From Lysobacter solisilvae (GTDB lineage: Bacteria; Pseudomonadota; Gammaproteobacteria; Xanthomonadales; Xanthomonadaceae): a stretch of 64,000 nt of DNA. Below, piece after piece: positions 16,706-25,727 of this stretch. The stretch is from positions 620,001-684,000 of the forward strand of contig NZ_CP071518.1 in NCBI RefSeq assembly GCF_016613535.2, written 5' to 3'. The notes beneath the pieces are model-generated. The model did no database searches. It was not told the origin of the DNA and saw only the letters and a list, made by a program, of their open reading frames with translations. The position numbers were made by a program, and so were the translations under genes. Numbering within the stretch: the first letter of the stretch is position 1; the number at the start of each line of letters is the position of its first letter.

Positions 16706-17935
16706 CTAGCGGCACCCCATCAGCGCGCGGATGTCACCGCCCTGCGCGATCAGGTAGTCCGCCTGCGCCAGGGTCAGCTGCCGACCGCGCTGCGCGCGCG
16801 CCAGCTGGCGGAAGCTCTTCATCGCCAGGCAGGCCACGCGGGTGTTCTGCACGCCCAGGCCCACCAGCGCCAGGCTCAGCCGCGCCCGCAGCGCGCGGCG
16901 GATGACCACCCCGGGCAACTGCGCGACTTCGGCGCGCAGCTCGCGGATCGCCTGTTCCGGCGACAGCGCATCGCGCAGCGCGAGGTTGTGGAAGCCGCAC
17001 GCGGCAATCGCCGTGACGCCGATCAGCCCGGCCGGAATGCTCGCCTGCCCGTCGCTGTCGAAACCCCACGCCACCAGCGTGCCGTCGGCGCGCAGGGCCA
17101 GGCTGTGGCTCACGCCGCCGGCGATGGCCACGACGTTGGTCAGGCCCGCGGGCGTTGGCCGGGGGCTGTCGAAGTCGCCCCAGCTCGCCACCGTGCCGTC
17201 CGCGCGCAGGGCCATGCTGACCAGGTTGCCCGCCGCGATGGCCACGACGTTGGCCAGGTCCGACGGAACGTCGAGCTGGCCGTTGATGTTGTCGCCCCAG
17301 GCGACCACGGTGCCGTCGCCCTTCAGCGCCAGGCTGTGGAAGCGGCCGGCGGCGATGGCGGTCACGCCGGCCAGGCCCGCGGGCACCGTGGACTGGCCGA
17401 ACAGGTCGCTGCCCCAGCCCACCACCGTGCCGTCGGACCGCAGGGCCAGCGTATGCAGGCCCCCGGCCGCGATCGCGGTCACGCCGGCCAGGCCCGCGGG
17501 CACCTGCGCCTGCAGGTCGGCATTGCCGCCCCAGGCCACCACGGTGCCGTCCGACCGCAGGGCCACGCTGTGGAACAGCCCGCCGGCGACCGCGGTCACG
17601 CCGCTCAGGCCCGGGGGCACGTCGCACTGCCCGAAGCTGTTGCTGCCGAAGGCCGAAACGGTGCCGTCGGCATGCACGACCAGGCTGTGCAGGTGGCCGG
17701 CACCGATGGCCACGACGTCATTTGAATTGGCCGGGAGGGTGGTCTGGCCGTCGATCCCCAGCCCCCAGGCCGCGACGGTGCCCTGCGCGAGGACGGCCGC
17801 CGGCAGCAGGCACAGGCCCGCTGCCAGGAGCCACGCGCGCCAAGGCCACCGGCGAGCCGGGCGTTCATGGTTGCCGGATGCGGGTTGGCCAGGTGCGCCG
17901 ACCCGGAGCTGCCTTGCTGTTTCGCGCGAAATCAT
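16706..17935 (-). CDS. RCC1-repeat beta-propeller, secreted
   Basis: 409 residues. After a signal-like segment (WRAWLLAAGLCLLPAAVLAQ, about residues 32-51) come seven repeats of about 38-40 residues with the pattern DGTVVAWGxNxxGQxxVPAGLxGVTAIAAGxxHSLALR. This is a bacterial RCC1-type propeller. Such domains bind proteins or act as scaffolds; no enzyme activity is implied. The C-terminal 90 residues (LSPEQAIRELRAEVAQLPG onward) are helical and unrelated. The repeats are also alike at the DNA level, which fits duplication within the gene. The start 17935 gives a long N-region before the hydrophobic core, so a later start near residue 25 is possible. Confidence 0.82.
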   Translation of the reverse strand: MISRETARQLRVGAPGQPASGNHERPARRWPWRAWLLAAGLCLLPAAVLAQGTVAAWGLGIDGQTTLPANSNDVVAIGAGHLHSLVVHADGTVSAFGSNSFGQCDVPPGLSGVTAVAGGLFHSVALRSDGTVVAWGGNADLQAQVPAGLAGVTAIAAGGLHTLALRSDGTVVGWGSDLFGQSTVPAGLAGVTAIAAGRFHSLALKGDGTVVAWGDNINGQLDVPSDLANVVAIAAGNLVSMALRADGTVASWGDFDSPRPTPAGLTNVVAIAGGVSHSLALRADGTLVAWGFDSDGQASIPAGLIGVTAIAACGFHNLALRDALSPEQAIRELRAEVAQLPGVVIRRALRARLSLALVGLGVQNTRVACLAMKSFRQLARAQRGRQLTLAQADYLIAQGGDIRALMGCR

Positions 17936-18140
17936 CGCGTGCCTCCCATGGCGTCGGTCGGCGGCGGCGCTCGACTGACTCGACTACGAAGATGTCCGCC
18001 CTCTCAGGATCACGCGAAATTCGGACATGGTCGGTCAGGCCATTCGGGTCAGCCAGATGAACACGGCGGTCCGGCGCCCGCCTGCCGCCGCACCGGCCGG
18101 CGTTGCTACCCTGCGGGGAATTCCGCTTGTTTCCGCAGAC

Positions 18141-19040
18141 ATGCGCCGCACGATCCAGGCCACCGTTGCGATCCTCCTGCTCGGCGTCGTCGCCGTCGCC
18201 GACGCCGCCCAGCCCCCGCCCGGCTCACGCGCCGACCCGCAGGTCGCCGTGGCCGGCACGACCCTGCATTACACGGGGTTGCTCAACCGGGTCGGGCTCG
18301 AGCGGCTGCGCACGGTGCTGGCGCAGCATCCGGAGCTGGTCGAACTGCAGGTGAACTCGTCCGGCGGCGAAGCCCTGCCGGCCATCGAGATCGGCACGCT
18401 GGTCCGCGCGCGGGCGCTGTCGATCCGCGTCGAACAGCGCTGCAACTCGGCCTGCGCCAATTATCTGTTCGTGCCCGCCACGCGCCGCACGATCGCGCCC
18501 GGCGCGATGGTGGTGTGGCACAACGCCTGTCCGCAGAACCTGCCGGCCGACCTGCGCTTCTCGCAGGTGCTGCAGGGAAAAGTGGAGAACGTGGGCGGCA
18601 TGGCCTACGTCGACGGCAAGGCCAGCACGCACACGCTGTCGCGCCGGCAGGCGCAGGCGCTGGATCGCGACATGCGGCGCTATTTCCGCCAGTACGCGCA
18701 GCGGCACACCGCGTTTTTCGCCGGCCTGGGCGTCGACAGCCGCATCGTCTGCCTGGGTGATTACGTCAACCTGCCCAAGGGCAAGGGCCAGGCGTACACG
18801 ATGTCGGTCGAGGACATGGCGCGATTCGGCGTGTGCGGCGTCACCGCCGAGCCCGATTACCTCGCCCGCGTCGAGCGTGCGCTGGCGCGCGACGGCAAGT
18901 CGGCCACGGGCGGCGTGATCCGGCTGGCCGATTTCCCGCAACTCAAGTTGCGCCAGCCCCAACCGCGAGCCGCCTGCGCACCGGCCAGCGCACGCGCGGC
19001 GGCGCCGCCGGCCCTGCCTGCGGGCCGTCCGCGCAGATGA
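18141..19040 (+). CDS. COG3904-type periplasmic protein with ClpP/crotonase-like fold
   Basis: 299 residues with a signal peptide (TIQATVAILLLGVVAVADA). The central part reads VELQVNSSGGEALPAIEIGT, then ALSIRVEQRCNSACANYLF. That is the pattern of Clp-protease-like proteins: an oxyanion loop SSGG and a candidate nucleophile serine in CNSACANY. The two cysteines flanking the serine could form a disulfide in the periplasm. COG3904 proteins are listed as predicted periplasmic proteins; peptidase activity is only inferred. ATG 18141 starts the signal peptide; the frame upstream to 18027 is open but Ala/Pro-rich. The C-terminus is a low-complexity Ala/Pro tail. Confidence 0.8.
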   Translation: MRRTIQATVAILLLGVVAVADAAQPPPGSRADPQVAVAGTTLHYTGLLNRVGLERLRTVLAQHPELVELQVNSSGGEALPAIEIGTLVRARALSIRVEQRCNSACANYLFVPATRRTIAPGAMVVWHNACPQNLPADLRFSQVLQGKVENVGGMAYVDGKASTHTLSRRQAQALDRDMRRYFRQYAQRHTAFFAGLGVDSRIVCLGDYVNLPKGKGQAYTMSVEDMARFGVCGVTAEPDYLARVERALARDGKSATGGVIRLADFPQLKLRQPQPRAACAPASARAAAPPALPAGRPRR

Positions 19041-19140
19041 AACGCCGCGTGGCTCCGGGCGTGCCGGGAGCCGGCCGCATCACCACCCCTGGCCAAGTCG
19101 CCCGAAGCGCGTGCGGCGACGGCGAGCGTCCCCGAGTGGT

Positions 19141-19572
19141 TCAGCAGGGCCCGTCCTGCACCCAACCGTTGTCGACCCGACGCATGCGCTGGCCGTTTTC
19201 GCAGCGCACGCGATCGGTCTGCCGGGTCTGCTGCGCCTTGCGCGCCAGCTCCTGCGCGCGCAGGCGCTCCTGCATGCGGATGGTGGCCTCCCGTGCTTCG
19301 CGCCAGTTCGCCTCGCGCGTGCCGGCATCGGCGACCACCGTCGCGGGCGCTGCAGGCGCAGCCGGAGTCGTGTCGGCGAGATCGGTGTTTCCAGCCGTCG
19401 CCTCCGCGGGCAACGGCGCCGCGCTCGCGACCGCCATCGACGGCCCGGGTGCCGTGGCCGTGGGTTGCGGCGTCAGCCAGGCGCGCATCGCCATCGCGCC
19501 GCCTGCCACCAGCGCGCCGAGCACCACGACGGTGAGCAGGCGCCCACCCCTCCCAGACCTGCGTCGCCTCAT
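19141..19572 (-). CDS. single-pass membrane protein, unknown
   Basis: 143 residues. A basic start (MRRRRSGRGGR) is followed by one membrane helix (LLTVVVLGALVAGGAMAMRAW), an Ala/Pro/Thr-rich linker of about 60 residues, a charged helix (REANWREAREATIRMQERLRAQELARKAQQ) likely to be a coiled coil, and a C-terminal Cys pair (VRCENGQRM and VQDGPC). Type II topology with a periplasmic tail is expected from the positive-inside rule. I do not recognise the family. The gene is alone between the COG3904 gene (+) and the cupin gene (-). Confidence 0.68.
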   Translation of the reverse strand: MRRRRSGRGGRLLTVVVLGALVAGGAMAMRAWLTPQPTATAPGPSMAVASAAPLPAEATAGNTDLADTTPAAPAAPATVVADAGTREANWREAREATIRMQERLRAQELARKAQQTRQTDRVRCENGQRMRRVDNGWVQDGPC

Positions 19573-19750
19573 GCTGTCCCCTGCACCCGGTGCCTGCGCC
19601 GGAACGGCGCGCCGCCGCCTTTGTGCTTCAAGGCGACGGCGGGATCAAGCCCGCGCCGGACGGACGGCGCCGCCGGGTGCCGCAACTGTGACGCGGTGCG
19701 GCGCTTGCCCGTGATGCAGGGCAGCCAGCAGCGATTTGCCGCCCCAGCGG

Positions 19751-20128
19751 CTACTTCAACTCGATCACCAGGGTCCGCGTGGGCTTCTTGCCGGTGTTCT
19801 TCGTCTCGTGGGTCGCCGGCCCGCTCCACATCACGTCGCCCGGCTTGCGGTCCAGGGTCTTCGTCGAGCCGTCCGCCTGGGTCTGGGTCGCCGACCCGCC
19901 CGACAGGAACACCACCATGCTGTCGCCCTCGTGCGAGTGCACGCCCGTCGTGGCGCCGGGGGGCATGTTGAGCTCGATCACCCGCACCTTGTCGTTGTCG
20001 AGCACCACCTTGGCGTTGCTGCCGGCGGTCACGGCCATGTCCTGCGCGCTGGCGAGCGGCGCGAGGATGAGCGAGGCCAGCAGGCCGGCGGCGAGCAGAC
20101 CGCCACCCAAAAAGTAGTCGCGCTTCAT
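19751..20128 (-). CDS. cupin-domain secreted protein
   Basis: 125 residues. The signal peptide is FLGGGLLAAGLLASLILAPLASAQ. A single small cupin barrel follows with the metal-binding motif G-x5-H-x-H-x3-E (GATTGVHSHEGDSMVVFLSGG) and a second motif around GDVMWSGPATHETKN. A His2-Glu-His type metal site is likely. The role may be a dioxygenase, an isomerase or only binding; the sequence does not tell which. ATG 20128 has a purine-rich leader (CGGAGATGCCCC). It reads in the same direction as the TPR gene at 20273, which lies upstream of it by 143 bases. Confidence 0.85.
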   Translation of the reverse strand: MKRDYFLGGGLLAAGLLASLILAPLASAQDMAVTAGSNAKVVLDNDKVRVIELNMPPGATTGVHSHEGDSMVVFLSGGSATQTQADGSTKTLDRKPGDVMWSGPATHETKNTGKKPTRTLVIELK

Positions 20129-20272
20129 GGGGCATCTCCGTTCCGAGGGGATGACCGTTAGAGCATTCAGGCTTGTGGTCGGATATCCCCCGGGTGGGGG
20201 TGGCTCACCGGTGCTGCCGCGCCCGGCACCGCAGGCGGCGGCGCTGCCCCCGCCTGCATGCCGGCCGTGACC

Positions 20273-21973
20273 CTACATGCGCGACGCCGTCAGCTTGATG
20301 TCCGCGTTCTGCCAGGCCTTCGCGAAGCGCGCTTCCACCTGCGCGGCGTCGGCATCGCGCTTCTGCGCGCGCAGCGCCTGGGCCAGCCCGTACAGCGACC
20401 AGCCGTTTTCCGGGTTGCGCTGCAGTTCCTCACGGTAGACGGCCTCGGCCTCCTTCGGCTGCCGGTTGGCCAGCAGCAGGTAGCCCAGCGTCTGGCGCGT
20501 CGGCGCGTGCCAGCCCGGCGGTTCGTCGTAGGGAATGCGGTCCTCGATCGTCACCGCCTCGCGCAGCGCGGCGATGCCGGCCGCGCGATCGCCGCGCGCG
20601 GTGGCCAGTTCGCCGGCGACATTCAGGCGGGCGATGCGGACCGCGTGCGACAGCGGGTAGCGATCCCAGACGGTGAGCGTGTCCATCACCGGATCCGCGG
20701 CGAGCTTGTCGAGCGCGGCCAGGTGTCCGGCGGCGGCGTCCAGGCGCTTCTGGCGCACGGCGGCCATGCCCTGCGCGTAGTGCCAGATCGCGGTGACGTA
20801 GGGCAGGTCGGGCGCGGGGTTGGGCTCGGCGACGATCTCGTCCCAGCGGCCGAAACGCACGCGCTCGAACCATGGCGTCAGCCAGAAATGCTGCAGGCCG
20901 GCGAAGCCCGGCTGGCGCATCAGCTCCGGCAGGTTCGTGCGCGTGGCGGTATGCGCGGCGGCGGACTTCGACAGCGCGCTGGTGCCTTCCATGCTCGAGG
21001 CGAACCACAGGAAGTGGTGGTTGTGCGGCACGTAGCCCAGCGGATAGACGCCCTTGGTATTGCCGCGGCACAGGGCCAGGTACCGGTCGTCGGCCTCGAT
21101 CGCGATCTGGTTGGCCAGCACGGCGTCATGCCAGCGCCCCACGCGCGAATAGATGTGCGCCGGCATGTGCACCAGGTGCCCGGATGCCGGGATCAGCGTG
21201 CGCAGGCGGTCGGCGGCCGCGGCACCGCGTTGCGGGTCGGACGAGGCTTCCACCGCGTGCACGTAAAGGTGCAGCGCGCCGGCGTGCCCGGGGTCGCGCG
21301 CGATCACCTTCTCCAGCGTCGACACCACGCTCGCGGTGTGGCCCTTGGGCTTGAGCGCCGCGTCGTAGTAGTCCCAGGGCTGCGTGTCCATCATCGCTTC
21401 GGCGTGGAACGTGGCGGCGTCCAGGTCATCGGGCATCTGCGCGGCCAGCTGGCCCATCGCCTGCGCGTACGCCTCGTCCAGCGCCTTGCGATCGGCCGGC
21501 GGCTGCTCCGCGTAGCGCGCGGACAAGGCGCGGATGAAACCCTGCTCGCGCGCGGTGGCCTTGGGCGCCAGCGCGATCGCCTTCTGCAGGCGGCTCCACG
21601 CCACCGGATTGTTGGCCGGGTCCATGCCCGCGTTGACGTGCGGGCCGATCACCAGCGCCGCGCCCCACCAGCACATCGCGCAGTCCGGATCGAGCTCGGT
21701 CGCGCGCAGGAAGGACCGCTCGGCCGCGTCGTGGTTGAAGCCGTAGGTCAGCATCAGGCCCTGGTCGAACCAGCGATTGACCTCGGGATGGGCGGTGGTG
21801 ATGGCGAAGTGGTAGTTGCCTAGGCCCTCGAGCAGCGTGGCGCCGACGGGCGCGGTCGCGGTCGGGGGCGGTGCGGAAGTCGCGGCAGGCACCGGCTCGC
21901 GCGCGGTCTGCATGCAGGACAGGGTGAAGGCGGCGAGGAAGGCGGTCACCGCAACGGCCAAAAGACGTTTCAT
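20273..21973 (-). CDS. TPR lipoprotein, about 566 residues
   Basis: The N-terminus AVAVTAFLAAFTLSC is a lipoprotein signal with lipobox TLSC. The mature protein starts with Pro/Thr/Ala-rich sequence and then a long all-helical TPR-like array: EVNRWFDQGLMLTYGFNHDAAERSF, CAMCWWGAALVIGPHVNAG and DAATFHAEAMMDTQPWDYYD, and near the end LREAVTIEDRIPYDEPPGWH and QTLGYLLLANRQPKEAEAVYREEL. The motif DPDCAMCWWG with a C-x2-C pair, and a His-rich part (YVPHNHHFLWFASSMEG), recur in a widespread but uncharacterised family. Metal binding is possible. ATG 21973 is chosen because of the signal peptide; the longer frame upstream reads through the R1 repeat. Confidence 0.85.
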   Translation of the reverse strand: MKRLLAVAVTAFLAAFTLSCMQTAREPVPAATSAPPPTATAPVGATLLEGLGNYHFAITTAHPEVNRWFDQGLMLTYGFNHDAAERSFLRATELDPDCAMCWWGAALVIGPHVNAGMDPANNPVAWSRLQKAIALAPKATAREQGFIRALSARYAEQPPADRKALDEAYAQAMGQLAAQMPDDLDAATFHAEAMMDTQPWDYYDAALKPKGHTASVVSTLEKVIARDPGHAGALHLYVHAVEASSDPQRGAAAADRLRTLIPASGHLVHMPAHIYSRVGRWHDAVLANQIAIEADDRYLALCRGNTKGVYPLGYVPHNHHFLWFASSMEGTSALSKSAAAHTATRTNLPELMRQPGFAGLQHFWLTPWFERVRFGRWDEIVAEPNPAPDLPYVTAIWHYAQGMAAVRQKRLDAAAGHLAALDKLAADPVMDTLTVWDRYPLSHAVRIARLNVAGELATARGDRAAGIAALREAVTIEDRIPYDEPPGWHAPTRQTLGYLLLANRQPKEAEAVYREELQRNPENGWSLYGLAQALRAQKRDADAAQVEARFAKAWQNADIKLTASRM

Positions 21974-22049
21974 GGGAATTTCCCGTGTCTGGGCGCCGAT
22001 CTGTTCTACGCCGCAGCGGCGGGGGAAGCAATCTGCAGTGCGGGGTGAA

Positions 22050-22265
22050 GCCCCTTCCCCCGCTCCGCGAATCTGCTCCTTCCACCGCTCCGCGGATCTG
22101 CCCCTTCCCCCGCTCCGCGGGGGGGTGAGAGGACGCGTTTGCGGACCACTGGTCCGCGCGTCATCGAACGCCAGCAGGCTGTGCCTGCTGGCCGGGACGG
22201 TTGGGATGGGGGCCAACGATCGCTGCGTCGCTGCAATTAACCCCTTTCCCCGCGGATAGCAGAGA
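22050..22265. repeat. R1 repeat island, long form with extra arms
   Basis: Three left arms in a row (CCCCTTCCCCCGCTCCGCG-type, two of them decayed) precede one long R1 unit with GCGGACCACTGGTCCGC and CAGCAGGCTGTGCCTGCTG, ending with GGGATGGGGGCCAACGATCG. It lies upstream of the TPR lipoprotein gene and downstream of the beta-helix gene. Confidence 0.86.
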
Positions 22266-22279
22266 GGGGAACAAAAAAA

Positions 22280-23116
22280 TCACGGAATCAAAAAATTCCC
22301 ACCCGCATCCAGACAGTTGCCATCGAGCCCACCACCCGACTCCAGCGTGTTGTCCTTCGCCACGCCGCCGCCGGCGTCGTCGCAGTCCAGGGCCCAGCTC
22401 GCGCCGGACAGGCTGTTGTTCACCACCCGCACGCGATCGGCGCTTGCATAGAGCACCACCGCTCTGTTGCTCGTGCCGCCCAGGCCGCTGACGCGGTTGC
22501 CGATCACCGTGCCGTCCACGTTGTCGCCCACGCCAATCCCGGTCGTGGTGGTGGCCGTCACCATCGGGGTCGTGCCCCAGACGGTGTTGTCGATGATGTT
22601 GGTGGCGCCGCGGCTGTCGATGCCCAGCGTGGTGGCCAGGCCCTGGCCCAGGTTGGTGCTGCCGCCGGTGGCGAACACGAGGTTGCCGCGGATCAGCGAG
22701 CCATCGCCGCTCACGTGCACGCCGATGTAGGTATTGCCGTCGAAGCGGTTGTTCTCCACCACGTGCCCGCCGCCGGTCCCGGCGAGGTTGATGCCCTGGC
22801 GGAAGCCGCGCACGTTGCAGTTGCGCACCGTGATGTTGAGCCGGTTGTTGGCGTAGATGCCGGCGGTCATCGTGTTGTCGCCCGCCGCCAGCCCGCCCAG
22901 CTTGTAGCCGTTGCAGTCGATGGTGACGTTGTTGGTGGCGATGCCGATGGCGAAGCCGCTGGTGATGGCGGTCGACACGTCCTGCTTGAGGCAGTACACC
23001 CCCTGGGTGGAGATCGTCACCGGCAGGGTGGTCAGGTTGGTGCAGTTGACGGTTTCGGCGTGCGCGGGAAACACCCCGCAGCAGGCGAGCAGGAAGAAGG
23101 CGACGATGCGGTTCAT
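22280..23116 (-). CDS. secreted right-handed beta-helix protein
   Basis: 278 residues with a signal peptide (IVAFFLLACCGVFPAHA). The rest shows regular parallel beta-helix rungs: GFAIGIATNNVTIDCNGYKL, IYANNRLNITVRNCNVRGF, VVENNRFDGNTYIGVHVSG, TNIIDNTVWGTTP and VVNNSLSGASWALDCDD. This is the NosD/pectate-lyase-like PbH1 repeat family; the Asn ladders fit. No catalytic aspartates of a polysaccharide lyase stand out, so a binding or structural role is as likely as an enzyme. The ribosome site CCGGAGAG precedes ATG 23116. The gene is followed by a short T-run after the stop. Confidence 0.85.
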   Translation of the reverse strand: MNRIVAFFLLACCGVFPAHAETVNCTNLTTLPVTISTQGVYCLKQDVSTAITSGFAIGIATNNVTIDCNGYKLGGLAAGDNTMTAGIYANNRLNITVRNCNVRGFRQGINLAGTGGGHVVENNRFDGNTYIGVHVSGDGSLIRGNLVFATGGSTNLGQGLATTLGIDSRGATNIIDNTVWGTTPMVTATTTTGIGVGDNVDGTVIGNRVSGLGGTSNRAVVLYASADRVRVVNNSLSGASWALDCDDAGGGVAKDNTLESGGGLDGNCLDAGGNFLIP

Positions 23117-23234
23117 GGACTCTCCGGAGGGACCGGCCCGAGGGGGGCCGATCGTTGGGTTAAACCTCTTTGACGCAATCCGGACCCCGGCCCGGCCGCG
23201 CCTGCCGATGGGCACCCGCGTTCCACCGCGACCG

Positions 23235-23268
23235 CAAACGAAAGTGGCCGGCACCGGGCCGGCCACTT
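23235..23268 (-). terminator. likely intrinsic terminator of the cytochrome gene
   Basis: On the minus strand AAGTGGCCGGC and GCCGGCCACTT form an 11-bp perfect stem with a 5-base loop. It is followed by TTTCGTTT, about 60 bases after the stop of the gene at 23329. The tail is not a pure T-run, so it is a moderate call. Confidence 0.6.
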
Positions 23269-23328
23269 CCGATCACACTCGATCGCGGTCGTCGCAGCGC
23301 ACCCGCCGCGACGACTGCTCCCCGCGCA

Positions 23329-24951
23329 TCACCGCATGCGCAGCTTCTTGCCCTGGTAGTTCGTTTCCTCGGCCTCGCGCAGTTCCTGCATCAGCAGGGC
23401 CTTGGTGGGATTGGCCAGCGCGCTGCACGCCGGCGCCTTGTCCGGGTTGCCCTGGTTGATGCAGATCTCCTTGGCCCAGTACTGCAGGGACTTGAAGGGG
23501 AAGTTCATCGCGTAGTCGGTCGCGGCCAGCACCTGCCGGTTGGCCGGGTCCTGCGGCTGCGTGCCGGGGCGGCTCTGGAACCAGCGCATCCAGTCGTCCG
23601 AGCCTTCCTGGAAGAACACCAGGTTGCCCTGCACGTTGCCGGGCACCGGCTGGCCGGTGGCGTTGATCTTGGCCAGCGGCGTGGGCAGCAGGAAGGAGGC
23701 CATCGCGTACTGCGACACGCCGTGGCAGCTCATGCACGAGGACATGGCCATGTTCGGGCCACCCACGTCGACCAGCTTGCAGGTCGTCGGGTCCTTGCAG
23801 ATCGTCTTGGGATTGCAGCCCGCGCCGGTGCAGGTGTAGTACGGCGGGTTCTGCACCGCGCCGTCGTTGGGGCCCGACAGCCGGCCGCCCCAGCCCAGGG
23901 TCTCGGTCGCGTACACGGGCGCGGCGGGATTGATCCAGTTCTCGTTGAGCGTGTCGCCGGCCTTCGTCGCCTGCGGGTCGTTGCCCCACATCGCGCCCAG
24001 CGGCACCATCTGCGCCCACGCGTCGCTGGCCGGCGTGCCGCCCGGTGCCTTGACGGCGTTGTCGAAGGTGAGCGTGCTGAACACCCAGCCGGTCTTCGGC
24101 GCGGCCTTCGTATCCTTCACGATGATGTCGAACTGGAAGAACGACACCTGGAACTGCGAGGGCGTGCCGGCCTGCGTCTGCGAGGCGCAGTCGAAGGTGG
24201 GCAGGTAGATCGTCCATGGCAGCGCGCCCTTCATCGGCGGCCAGGTGCTGGCATCGGCGGTGGAGAACGCGGCCTTGACGACGATGGAGCCCTCGTCGAA
24301 CTGCGAGGCGTTGTTGCTCAGGTCCGGCGCCAGCGAGGCGCTGCCCCACACGCGCTGCAGCGAGCGCGCGGCCACGTCGTTGTAGAACACCAGCACGTAG
24401 GTGGTGAACGGCTGCGTCAGCCCCGACTTGGGAAACAGCACCGGCGAGAAGCAGGTGGATCCGGTGTAGGCGCCGTGGATGCCGTCGCGGATCGGCGACA
24501 GCCAGGGCTGGTTGAACCAGCCCAGTTTCGCCGGATCCCAGGTCGAAGGCTGGCTGGTCGTGCGCGGGTCGGACAGCAGCGTCACCATGTCGTCGGTGAT
24601 GTACTGCTTGAGCAGCTCGACGTACTGTCCGGCCGTCTGCGGCGTGATCGGCTGGCCGTTCAACGATTGCGTCCACGGGTAGCCGCCGGCCGGTGGCGGC
24701 GGTGTCGTGGTGGGATAGGCATAGCTGCCGTCGAAACCGCGGAACCCATCCGGAACACCGGTGGCGGGCGGCGCGTACGGACTGGCCGGCGCGGCGGCGG
24801 CGCCGACCGTGCCCTTGGCGGCGACCGCCTGCGTTGCTGCACTCTTCACGACCTCGCCCTTCTCCGGGCTGGCCTGCGCGATCTTCCAGATACCGGCGGC
24901 GGCGACGGCCGCCAATCCCACCAACAGCAACGACCTGATGTGCACGTGCAT
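23329..24951 (-). CDS. secreted c-type cytochrome protein, large, one haem motif
   Basis: 540 residues. The N-terminus (HIRSLLLVGLAAVAAAGIW) is a signal or anchor, followed by an Ala/Pro-rich linker. Most of the chain is a beta-rich domain of unknown type (WTIYLPTFDCASQTQAG, FQFDIIVKDTKAAPKTGWVF). A single haem site CMSCH lies at residues 406-410 (SSCMSCHGVSQ). Two more Cys-rich loops (YYTCTGAGCNPKTICKDPTTC) lie shortly before it. The protein probably carries electrons in the periplasm; its partner is unknown. A strong ribosome site AAGGAGG precedes ATG 24951. The frame upstream to 25239 is not needed. No electron-transfer partner gene is adjacent. Confidence 0.82.
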   Translation of the reverse strand: MHVHIRSLLLVGLAAVAAAGIWKIAQASPEKGEVVKSAATQAVAAKGTVGAAAAPASPYAPPATGVPDGFRGFDGSYAYPTTTPPPPAGGYPWTQSLNGQPITPQTAGQYVELLKQYITDDMVTLLSDPRTTSQPSTWDPAKLGWFNQPWLSPIRDGIHGAYTGSTCFSPVLFPKSGLTQPFTTYVLVFYNDVAARSLQRVWGSASLAPDLSNNASQFDEGSIVVKAAFSTADASTWPPMKGALPWTIYLPTFDCASQTQAGTPSQFQVSFFQFDIIVKDTKAAPKTGWVFSTLTFDNAVKAPGGTPASDAWAQMVPLGAMWGNDPQATKAGDTLNENWINPAAPVYATETLGWGGRLSGPNDGAVQNPPYYTCTGAGCNPKTICKDPTTCKLVDVGGPNMAMSSCMSCHGVSQYAMASFLLPTPLAKINATGQPVPGNVQGNLVFFQEGSDDWMRWFQSRPGTQPQDPANRQVLAATDYAMNFPFKSLQYWAKEICINQGNPDKAPACSALANPTKALLMQELREAEETNYQGKKLRMR

Positions 24952-25269
24952 GAGCTGTCCTCCTTGAAGCAGACGAATGTTCCGGCGTACCTGCCGGCAT
25001 GGCACGGGGTGGCGCGAAGTGGTGGTTGGTTGCCCTCGATGGCCAATGGACGCAATCGCGTCGCGGTTACCGGTGTGCACACCGCTTCGTGGCATCGCAC
25101 AGCCGCGCGGCCTGCAAGGCCCGCATCGGCTGCGAAGTGCGACGTATCGGCGCTTTCCCCTGCCTGCTATATACGCCGCCGCCTGGCGGGGGGCAACCGC
25201 GGATGGCGGGTGGCCTCGTTCCGGGGCGGTGGTCGCCACGCAATGACGAAGGCGCGCCGCATCATCGGA
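24952..25269. other. intergenic region, nothing recognised
   Basis: These 318 bases lie between the start of the cytochrome gene and the end of the DUF421 gene, both on the minus strand. The region must hold the cytochrome promoter. No repeat family member, hairpin with a T-run, or convincing promoter box was found by eye; the short open frames here overlap each other and lack ribosome sites. Confidence 0.5.
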
Positions 25270-25719
25270 TCACGACGAACGGCGCGGCACCACGGAGATC
25301 TTCCCGTCGTTCTCCAGCGTGGCGTCCTTGATGGCGCCCATCGAATCGATGCCCTGCGTGAAGCGCGCCGACATCAGGATCTCCTCCTCGTCGACGCGCG
25401 CCTTGTCCATGTTTTCCTTCAGCAGCTTGCCGTCGCGCACCAGCGGCAACGGCAGGCCGTCCAGCCACCGGCTGACGCGGGGCGAACGATGCTTGACGAT
25501 CGACAGCAGCACGCTCATGCCGGTGAGCGTCATGATCAGCAGGAAGGCGTTGGTGACCGAGTGGTCGCTGTCCACCATCGCCTGGTTGGTGACCTCGGAG
25601 ATGATCAGCAGCAACACGAGTTCGAATGGCGTGGTCTGGGCCAGCGTCCGCTTGCCGGAGATGCGGAAGATCAGCCAGAGGAAGACGTAGACGGTGACAC
25701 CGCGAAAGACCGATTCCAT
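25270..25719 (-). CDS. DUF421 (YetF-like) membrane protein
   Basis: 149 residues. Three membrane helices at the N-terminus (VFRGVTVYVFLWLIFRISG, FELVLLLIISEVTNQAMV, NAFLLIMTLTGMSVLLSIV) are followed by a cytosolic domain (LPLPLVRDGKLLKENMDKARVDEEEILMSAR, then IKDATLENDGKISVVP). The motif R-I-x-G-K-R-T in the first loop and the last domain are the marks of DUF421/YetF, found in many bacteria and tied to envelope stress or spore traits in Bacillus. The molecular role is unknown. The gene lies 8 bases after the preceding gene and seems to be the third gene of a hemerythrin operon. Confidence 0.9.
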   Translation of the reverse strand: MESVFRGVTVYVFLWLIFRISGKRTLAQTTPFELVLLLIISEVTNQAMVDSDHSVTNAFLLIMTLTGMSVLLSIVKHRSPRVSRWLDGLPLPLVRDGKLLKENMDKARVDEEEILMSARFTQGIDSMGAIKDATLENDGKISVVPRRSS

Positions 25720-25727
25720 GGGACACC

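Noticed and set aside
22280..22310. Intrinsic terminator at the end of the beta-helix gene
   Set aside because: A T-run follows the stop, but the only stem (GGAAT/ATTCC) is 5 bp, AT-rich and inside the last codons.
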